A stretch of DNA of 64,000 bases from Diaporthe sp. PMI_573. Its lineage: Eukaryota; Ascomycota; Sordariomycetes; Diaporthales; Diaporthaceae. The notes beneath the pieces were generated by a model. The model was not told the origin of the DNA. It saw only the letters and a list, made by a program, of their open reading frames with translations, and did no database searches. The position numbers and the translations under genes were made by a program. The stretch spans positions 159,292 through 223,291 of the forward strand of contig JAJTUP010000097.1 in assembly GCA_021399435.1 (NCBI GenBank), in the 5' to 3' direction. Shown piece after piece: positions 55,930-64,000 of this stretch; positions within the stretch are counted from its first letter, which is position 1, and the number at the start of each line of letters is the position of its first letter.

Positions 55930-58900
55930 CTAGCAGTTTTCTACTTTTAGCTAATTCCTCTAAAAACGTAGTTTCCTCTGTATTATACATATCCGGTTAC
56001 ATAATCCATCCTATACTTCATTATATACTTCGGTCCACGTATCTTTCTACCTAAATAATCACCTTATTAGTGTTAATAAAGTATTTTAAAGCCTTATTTA
56101 GTAATGCCTTTATTATAGTATCTGCAAGATTGTCGTCACTATTTATCCATTATACCTTATTAATTTCCCGTCATTTATATGCCTGGCAAAAAGATATAAT
56201 GTTGATTATAAGTCTCTTCTCCTTAGTGGTTCCTAGCTTTACCAAATACTTATAGAGCGAGTAGAAATCTATATAGATTACTAGAGGTATCTAATTAATA
56301 CCTAATTAATTAGTAATTAGCTTTAGAGTTAATAAAAGAACAATTCCCATATCAAAGCTATTAGTTATTCTATAGATTTTGGAAGTAAGAACGCTTTAAA
56401 TAACTCTTTTATACTTTGTAGAAGACTAGTATATAATGTTTTCTCAAAGCTTATACTGTAATATTATACTATTCGCTTCTTTATTAACAAGAACTATCAT
56501 AAAGCTAATTTGAAAGCTAAGGTCTTGGTTATTAGCAAAAGAACTATTAATAAAGACTATTAGTTTGGTGGTCTTTAAGTTAACTATAATGTATTATAAT
56601 CCTCTCGATAAATTCTTTATTTACCATTCCAAGCATTTATTTAACTTAGTATAATTGTCTTCATTAGGTATTTAGGCTTAGATAACAACTAATAGGTTAA
56701 ATGAAGCCTCGGGTTAATAAATCGAGGCAAGGTAAGCACTATAAGTATATTGCTCGAGATACTTTTAAGTAAAGTCATGTAACTTTAAATTAATCATCAT
56801 AATCTTCTTGCCTTAATCCTTTTACTAAAGGCAAATAGCACCTTCTAGGGTCATTATTAGCTTGTTGCCATTAAAGTTAAGCATCTTCTCTAGCAATAGC
56901 TTCTCCTTCGGCTTATATTATAGCTCTATCTTAACAATCTTTTCGTCCTTAAAAGCCAAGAACTTTAGTATATTTAGCAACAGAATATCATCTATCTATA
57001 TACCCACAATAGCAAATTCGTCCTTTCTACTAGTAAATACTAGAAGGCACGAATTAAACATTAAGGTTTACATCTATAGTTACTTACAATAATAACGGTA
57101 ATAAGTAGTCTACTAATAAACTCTAGCTTTGGTAATTCTATAGAGAGGCTTCACCACCCTTATAATCATGCTAGCTAGATACTAGGCTTATATTTTAAAA
57201 GGAAGCCGGGCTAGAATCTTACGAAATAGCTCTAACTTTAATTATAGATACGCCTATGTTACATTATGCAGTTTAACACTAGCATCAATAGACTTAATCA
57301 GGCCGGGTACTATAGTAATAAAAAGTCATTAACTAGCCTATTAAATCGTAGGTAACTATATAAAGATATTTTTTTTATTCTTATTACTATGCCTCTAAAT
57401 AATTAAGCAAGACTTCTTATAGGAGACTTTAGTCTTCCCCTTTATCTCCCGTACCATTCGAGAGTTAAACAGCTAAAGGGCGCTATAAACCTTCAAGTTA
57501 AATCATTTGAATTAGAAGACGCCTTAAGCAACGAGATCGTTAATCTCCTTAGTATCCAATACTTTAAAAGGTTTACCAGTAGCTGTAATTACGCCATTTT
57601 AACGAAGTTTCAATAATAGAGCGTAGTTATCCTTTTCCTTCTAAATGAGAAAAGTTGTAGATAGCTTCGGCTTATTCTTAGATCTGGGAAGTTAGCCTCT
57701 TCTTTGTGGTAGGGCCAGGGCATTGGTATGGTCCAAAGCAGGTAACAGACCTGCTTTGGGCTGGTAGATCTCCGGAATAGATAATGAACCTATTTTAGGC
57801 CTGCCGCTATCTAAAGCAGGTAACAGACCGGTGTCTAGTCTATTGCCTAATGAGAACTTGAGTAAGAGGTTCTTATTGTTTTAGAAGTATTCTCAGATAA
57901 CGGTTAACCTAAATTTTACAAGTCTGTTTGGTAGGTTAAGGGTTACATTATACCCGTCGACTGCCATCAGCTTGTACAGACCCTGCCAGCCGTCCTTTTC
58001 TCGCTATACAAGCATTTCCAACTATAGTAGTGTATTTAGTACGCTGGTGGTGTCTGGGCCGTTCTGGGTGCTGAGAGCTCTGGTGATCTGTGTCTCGGTA
58101 TAATACTTTTGGAGATCTTGCATCGCCTTAGTGATTGCCTCGGCACGCTTAAGCATTAACGGCGTAGGTGGCGAATCTATGTTTACTTGTAGAAAAGCGC
58201 CGAAGATAAGTAAAGTAGGTACCAGCCCGTCTGGGCCGGTAGTATTATTCACGGCCTTTATTACTATTTAAAGGATGGTATTCTTTGAAAAGATTCTTCT
58301 TAATTCTATATAGAGGATCTTAAATACTTATTGAAGTAGTCCGTAATAGCGTTTGATCTTGCCTATAGACTAGTAGGCTTCCGTTAGGACCTATTTATAT
58401 ATAATCCCTATAATCTTTATCTCGTTTTGAAATTTGACTAAAGTAAAGTTGGTACTGGCATTATAAGTAAGATGGTTAGGAGGACCTAGGTATATATCTA
58501 TCCAGACTATTTAAAAGACTTCCTAGGTATCTTTTATAAATATTAATACTAGAAACTTTCCAGCTTAAAAAGACATTTTAAAGTCTACAACATATAGTAC
58601 CGGCTTGCTATTAAAATATATAACGTTAATAATAATCTCGTAGTTAAAGTCGTAATCATCCCTTAGGTTAAACTTAAACCTTCTTAAGGCAGCACCCTTT
58701 AGCTAATAGTAGTAATAAAATTTACTAATAACCTTAAGTATAGCAAGGTTAGGGTTATAACTAGCATCTTTAAACAAACAATACAGGCAGTCAGCTGCTA
58801 AGTAACTAAACCGTTAATAAAGTCGTTAAAGTTTGTTTTCTGTAAAGAATATACCTACTTTATAACTTTCTAGAAAGAACCATAGATAACCCTACTTCCA

Positions 58901-61900
58901 GGTTACTAAAATAATTATATCCAGGCCCAAATTCCATAATAACACTAATTCGTCAATAGTATTGCGGAAATAGACCCCTAGCTTATCTATATCTTAGACA
59001 TACATTAGGAATAGGGTTGGAGCCTCTATGATATAAAAGGTAATAGGCCCTATAGTCGTCTTTATAGTTGTTATACTAATTGAGGTAAGACGGGATCCCT
59101 TTCTAAACTTAACAACAGCCTTGCTAGTATAGCCAGCATCTATAATAACAAAAGAGTTCTCTTGATTTAGAGCCAAGTATTGTTTACAACCAATAGTCGA
59201 GAATTATATAGCGCTGGTATTAAGGATAATACCTTAAAATTTATTATAAGAATATCTTCCTTCTAGTATAAATTAACTTACTAGGATAATAGTATTGTTA
59301 ATCTCATTGGCATTGTTAGGACTAAGCAAGTATAGAAACAAAGTATTGGTAAAAAGCTATTAAGCTTCCTTGTAACCATTTAGATCGTCCTCGTACTCAT
59401 TATAAGCATTTTTCGAAGCAACGTTAAGTCCTTTAAAGTCGGCGAGAAAAGAAGTAAATTCGACATTAGATGTCAAATGCCCCTTGATTTCACAGATTAA
59501 GAGATATTGCTTATGTGCCTTTTGACGTTCTTTAAAGGTATAGTTTGAAGACTAGCATCCTTCTTTATTATACACGAAGCAGCGTTTTTGATAGTAGCCA
59601 TGGCGGCGGTTATTACCATGGTAGCAGCCATCACTATAACGATAGTCATTACTGTGGAAGCCGTCACGACCAAATTATGTTTAGAAGCCTGATCCGCAAC
59701 CTTGTTACCAATTATTTATATATTAATAATCAAGGTAGTATATCTTGTCGTCTATACTAACCTCATCTTTCTAAAGGAATCATTGAGATGTTATATAATT
59801 AATGCTTAGCTTAAGTAATAATTATAGATCCTAAAAAAGACGTTTACATAGTGCCCGTGGTGTAAAGAGTGCGTGTTTGAATTTAGGTACTCTAGAACAG
59901 GTACGTAGCACTATTATATAAAGTATCTCGTTGCCCTAGTACTTAGGGCTAAGTACTTGCTAGTATAGCTGTAATTTATCGAGAAGTAGCGCTAAAACAT
60001 TATAAGGGTTCTTATTAATATTATCTTTATCTCGGTAAAGGATCTTAAACATTACTATCGTCTAATCATTATAATACTACTAATGATTAATATTAGTATT
60101 AAAGTATTATTTAAGTCTTCTATAGACTTCCAAGAATTCCACACTTAAGCCAATATAGGTAATCTAATATAGCTTAGTACAGCTGGTAAGAATTAAGGAA
60201 AGAATTGTATAAAATTATGGTAGAATAATATTGCAAGACTGGGTAATAGAGAACATAATGTAGACCTTATTATTAAGAAGGTTATAAGCATCTCCGGTCT
60301 ATTTCGGCCTTCAATCCTAGGCCTTAGAAAAAAACATAATCTTGTTAGGCTCGAAATCAGCATACCCTTAATATCTTAAAGGGAATGTGTGGTATAGATC
60401 TTCCAGATCCAGGGGTATAAGGGATAGTCTCGAGGTTCTGGCAGGGTATGGTACGCTGGGAAACGTTTGGTTAGGCTATTCGTACCGTCAGGTATTAGCT
60501 TGCTAGTCTGGCAACTAAGTAGCACCTTGCCAGTCTTATGGCCATAACGTTTCTCGTAACCATTACTAATCCAACAAAAACTTTGCTGACAGCTGTTAAA
60601 CTTATCGTAAAGCCTGTACGGCATTCCACCGTAACTTTAATATAGTACTAGTCACCTAACCTAGTTAAGATATGGCTTTTACCTGCTAAGATATATACCG
60701 TAGTAGTAGTAGTAGTTAAGGAATAACGCTCTCCTCTTTGGTTTTCATAATAACTTCGTCGTTATCAGCGATCTCCACCACGGAATCTGGCACGGGATCC
60801 AGTACGGGATCTAGTACAGGATCTAGAAGTCAAATCGAGCCATCATAAGTCTAAGCCTTAGTCTTTCTGGCTCTCATAGAGGTGCTGTAAAAGCATAACT
60901 AAGGATAAATGACATATACTAGAAGCTCTTTAGTTAGCTAGACAGGGCATTCCTCGTAAGTCAAGAAGGCATTAATTTATAGTCTAATTTGTCTTCCCTA
61001 TAGACCAAGGTAGATACCTCGCTAATAAACAAGGTTTCAAAGTTCTTTCTTCTAGCTAATAGTAGCCTTGCCGACCATCTCGGTAGTCCACTCTTTAAAA
61101 TAAAACTAGGCATTAAGCAGGAAGCTATCGTTAACATATTATATTTGGTGTATCCTCTCCATTACCTTAAAGATATATATAGAGGCCTATTTCTCGTCAA
61201 CCTTCTTAGTATCAACCGGTATCTCCATCAGTAGTAGATCAACCTTTTCCTAGTCAGCTTTTATAACCAAGTAGTACCGACTTACAATACCGTCTACCTT
61301 CATTTCCTCCTCAACGGTCATTCCTCAATATTCACTCGCCACTAGGCTCTTGGCAGGAAAGTTAACAACAACAACTAGTATATCCTCTTCCACCATTATA
61401 ATCGAAAACTATTAATATAGTTACCGTAGAGAGTATTGAAACTCTTCCGGCTACAACTTCTAACCAGCACAAGTATACCATTTACCCTCAGGTAGTAGTC
61501 TTCGGCAAACAAAAGTATTATCACGCAGTCTTACATATAAAGTTTTCCTCTTTTCTTGTTCTCGTCGTTAAAAAAACAGCAAAAACAAAGGAATAGGAGA
61601 GAAAACAAAACATATAGACAGCGGGGACAAAGCACAAAGACCGCAAATAAAATACATATAACAGCAACCTTCGCTATTTGCACACAAGAAAGCAGACTAA
61701 AGGGAAGACGCGAGAGAGGATGTAAAATCGTTATAAAGAAGGGTAATCGTAACGATTCAGGCATAGGTAACGATAGTAAGAGAGAGAGAAGGCAAGTAGT
61801 AATAGAAAAAGGCAAGTAGTAGTTTAAAGAATACAAATAACGATAATTTCGGTCAAAAGTAACGGAAAAAACAACGTAAAAGCACGTTATGGTACATTCT

Positions 61901-62628
61901 TTAACGTAGGAAAGCACTCTAAAGACTTGCCTACAACTATTTAGCAATAGTTAAGTATAGTAGACCGTTTGGCGATAGTCGATTTGTAGGTAACCATTTA
62001 CGATATTCAAGTATAGAGCACCGATAGGTTGCCGTACAGGTAGTGTGGGGCTCTAAAAAGATGTGCCGTTTGCAAGACCAAGTGAATGGTTTGTACGGCG
62101 TTTAGGTAGTAACCGTTCAAATTTTCTTGTCTAGCCCCCCTTGCGGTTGTAGTTACCGTACGTACCACGGTAACATTTATAAAAGGTAGGGTAATTGGCC
62201 AAATAGTTAGTAGAAGGGTTCTTTGGCCTCGAAATAGATGCTTTCAAGAGCTTTTATTGATTTGCACGTTTACTTAGTAAGGTTCTTGGTGGTGTAAATG
62301 GGCAGTGTGGCCTCGTAAGGAACACTTTCGAGGGCTTTCATCAATATGATCGTCGTAATAGGTAGTCGTAATGATCTTAACAGTGTTTTCTTGTGCAATA
62401 GAGCACACTGATAGGTCCCAAATCCTTCCTTCACCGAGAAAAATCGGGTTATCCAAAGGCTAATCGTCACCAATTAGTAAGGAGTACGTCAAACGTTAGT
62501 ATACTAGCCTGGTAATAGTCTTAGCATAGATGTCGTTACTTAAAATGGCTTAAAAACTATAATAATGGCGACAATAATCTGTCTCTTCCTTCCTTTCTGT
62601 CAGGAATTGCTAAGCAATTACTAATCAG

Positions 62629-62955
62629 TGTTGGTTAGGTACGTAATCGAGTATACTCGAAGGGGTTACTGAAGTAGCTAACAAATAGCTTTAATTTGAT
62701 GGGTCTGTCGTGTGTTGCTTCTAGCTGACCCCTTCGTGGGCGGCGAAGCGCCCAAGTAGGGTGCAGCCAGAAGGCTGACTAATCTAAGGTGTGCACGGGC
62801 CAGTAGTCGGTCCAAGCGCCCTTGCTGCCAATGGCTGCCTGAGATGACTAAGCAGCCATCCGCAGCCAGCCGGCCAGAAGTAGCCAGCTGTAGTGGTCCG
62901 CTTCGGACCGACACCTTCGGCTATCACTATCGCTATTACTATCACCCATTCCACA
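62629..62955 (-). repeat. 5' LTR of the second copia element
   Basis: 327 bp with more C/G than its partner (for example gcagccagccggccag against gctagctagccggctag-like sequence in the other LTR), so it has suffered fewer C-to-T changes. Confidence 0.88.
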
Positions 62956-63322
62956 ATAATATTATTAAATATTTTAAAAAGTAGGCTTAATAATAATATA
63001 TATATTAAGGTAAATATAAGTGCTTTTAATAAGTTAAAGGAGTTAAGGTTAATTATAATAAACTTATAATTATTTAAATCTTAGAAATAATTAATAAATA
63101 TATTTTAATCTTATTTAATACTTTAAATAAATATATAAAATTTAATAATTAAAAGGTAATAAGAGAGAAGAGTTATATTTATATAAGCTTATAAATTTTA
63201 ATTATAAGGTTAAATATTAAGATAAGTATTAATAAGTTAATATAAATAATATATATAATATTTTATAAAGTATTATTAAAGGTGCCTTTAATAATATAGT
63301 TTAGGATAATAATAAGTAATAG
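62956..63322. other. TA-rich spacer
   Basis: Almost pure A/T with no features. Confidence 0.6.
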
Positions 63323-63525
63323 TGTTGAATGGGCTTTGTATGTATGTATGTATTGTTAGATGATTGGGTTTGGTTAGTTGATTCTTGCTTATTCTTCTAA
63401 CTAAGAGAGAAGGGAGACCTCTGCACGGTAGGCACAATATATATGCCTACGCCAAGGCGGTCTACTTAGTCATTCCTTTAGTATTAAGGCTCAAGCGTAC
63501 GGCTATGCTTAATGTTATTCTAATA
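63323..63525. repeat. LTR related to the first copia element's LTR
   Basis: About 203 bp, starting TGTTGAATGGGC and ending ATTCTAATA. The DNA on its right (ctgg-atctttt, gagtaggttaa, aggttgtgctgcc) parallels the DNA just inside the LTR at 47838, so it probably marks the 3' end of another minus-strand element that runs off the window. Confidence 0.6.
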
Positions 63526-64000
63526 CTGGCAATCTTTTCTTTATAAATGCCGTATGCTTGCAGACTGATTGTACGAGTAGGTTAAGCTGCTTGTATGTAA
63601 CAGCTTTTTGGAGCTTCTAACGTAGGTAGGTTGTGCTGCCTTTTCCTTTATTTCCTATATAAATCAAGATTGCACCGTATGTATGTAAAACACTACCCTT
63701 TTTAAACCCTTCCCTTTTACACGAAAAGAGCTTCTCGAGGAAGGGCCACGAGAGCTGCCTTCTGAAGGTAGTAACTTACTTACTTGAGTTTATTACACTG
63801 GTGGTAGGTGTGCTGACGGATTGCTGGGGTACTGTATGCCTTTAAGGCTTTTGCCTGCTTTCCTTTCTTTGCTTCTCTTTCCTCTTCCCTTTTCAACATA
63901 CGATATATATATCCATATATATATATATATACTCTGCTGTGTGTGTTGTTGTATGTTTTTTGAATCAAACTTTAAACTAAAACTTCTCGACCTCTTTAAA
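63526..64000. other. Interior of a further LTR element, cut by the window edge
   Basis: Sequence parallels 47840-48350 in scattered blocks. It includes a short (TA)n run near 63903-63930. No coding domain is recognisable. Confidence 0.4.

Larger units (their letters stand above)
55603..62955 (-). mobile_element. Second Ty1/copia retrotransposon, full length, heavily RIP-decayed
   Basis: Two 327-bp LTRs (55603-55929, 62629-62955) are flanked by ataat on both sides (55598-55602, 62956-62960). Left of the 5' LTR (62629) lies a primer-site-like CTGATTAGTAATTGCTT on the minus strand. Minus-strand remains include a gag zinc knuckle near 59590-59540 that now reads CFVYNKEGC-stop-SSNY, an aspartic-protease-like IIDAGYTSKAVVKF with GPITFYIIEAPTLF (59176-58994), and an integrase-side segment NTTGPDGLVPTLLIFGAF (58252-58022). 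The order and motifs are copia-type. The left LTR is TA-enriched relative to the right one, so RIP differs between the two. Confidence 0.85.

Noticed and set aside
61556..61947. Arg/Lys-rich and Leu/Phe-rich frames on both strands
   Set aside because: Low-complexity readings of a purine-rich stretch inside the second copia element.

Overview
This window comes from a filamentous ascomycete (Pezizomycotina, most like a Sordariomycete). The evidence is a Chs5-type FN3-BRCT protein, a fungal WASP/Las17, short introns (50-190 bp, GTAAGT-type donors, CTAAC/CTGAC branch sites), and a sharp switch from gene-rich DNA to a gene-free, TA-rich, RIP-like block of transposons at about 37.7 kb.

Layout. 1-3 kb: two decayed genes, a DUF3435/FluG-type C-terminus broken by two frameshifts and a stop, and a kinase-like gene with one nonsense codon. 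4-20.7 kb: ordinary genes: a small MGAV-type lipid-anchored protein, XPF/Rad1 nuclease, a 70-residue conserved-looking protein, WASP, eIF1A, an unknown probably mitochondrial protein, Chs5 (with a polyglutamine tract), an SDR oxidoreductase and an HNH-nuclease-domain protein.

22.1-35.7 kb: the most interesting part. A secreted 121-residue precursor carries a signal peptide and six 14-residue repeats (NAWPAV-x-P-x-ENN) separated by Lys-Arg Kex2 sites. It is followed by five UstYa-like (DUF3328) genes with different intron structures, and an amidase-signature gene. This is the hallmark of a fungal Kex2-processed RiPP (dikaritin-type: ustiloxin, phomopsin, asperipin, victorin) cluster. The only aromatic residue in the repeat is Trp, not the Tyr of the best-known dikaritins, so the product cannot be assigned to a known class from sequence. 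The amidase is split by a 1,171-bp hAT element with a perfect 8-bp target duplication. In the proposed scheme the precursor is secreted, cut at KR by Kex2, trimmed, and oxidatively cyclised by the membrane-anchored UstYa proteins in the secretory pathway; no S41 peptidase, methyltransferase, tyrosinase or cluster regulator is visible in the window.

35.9-64 kb: transposon block. It holds a pogo-type relic, a 2.49-kb element with about 515-bp inverted ends, a pogo/Fot1-like element with 85-bp TIRs, two nearly complete Ty1/copia elements on the minus strand (each with equal-length LTRs and a 5-bp target duplication), further LTRs, and AT-rich filler. No intact host gene is supported there.
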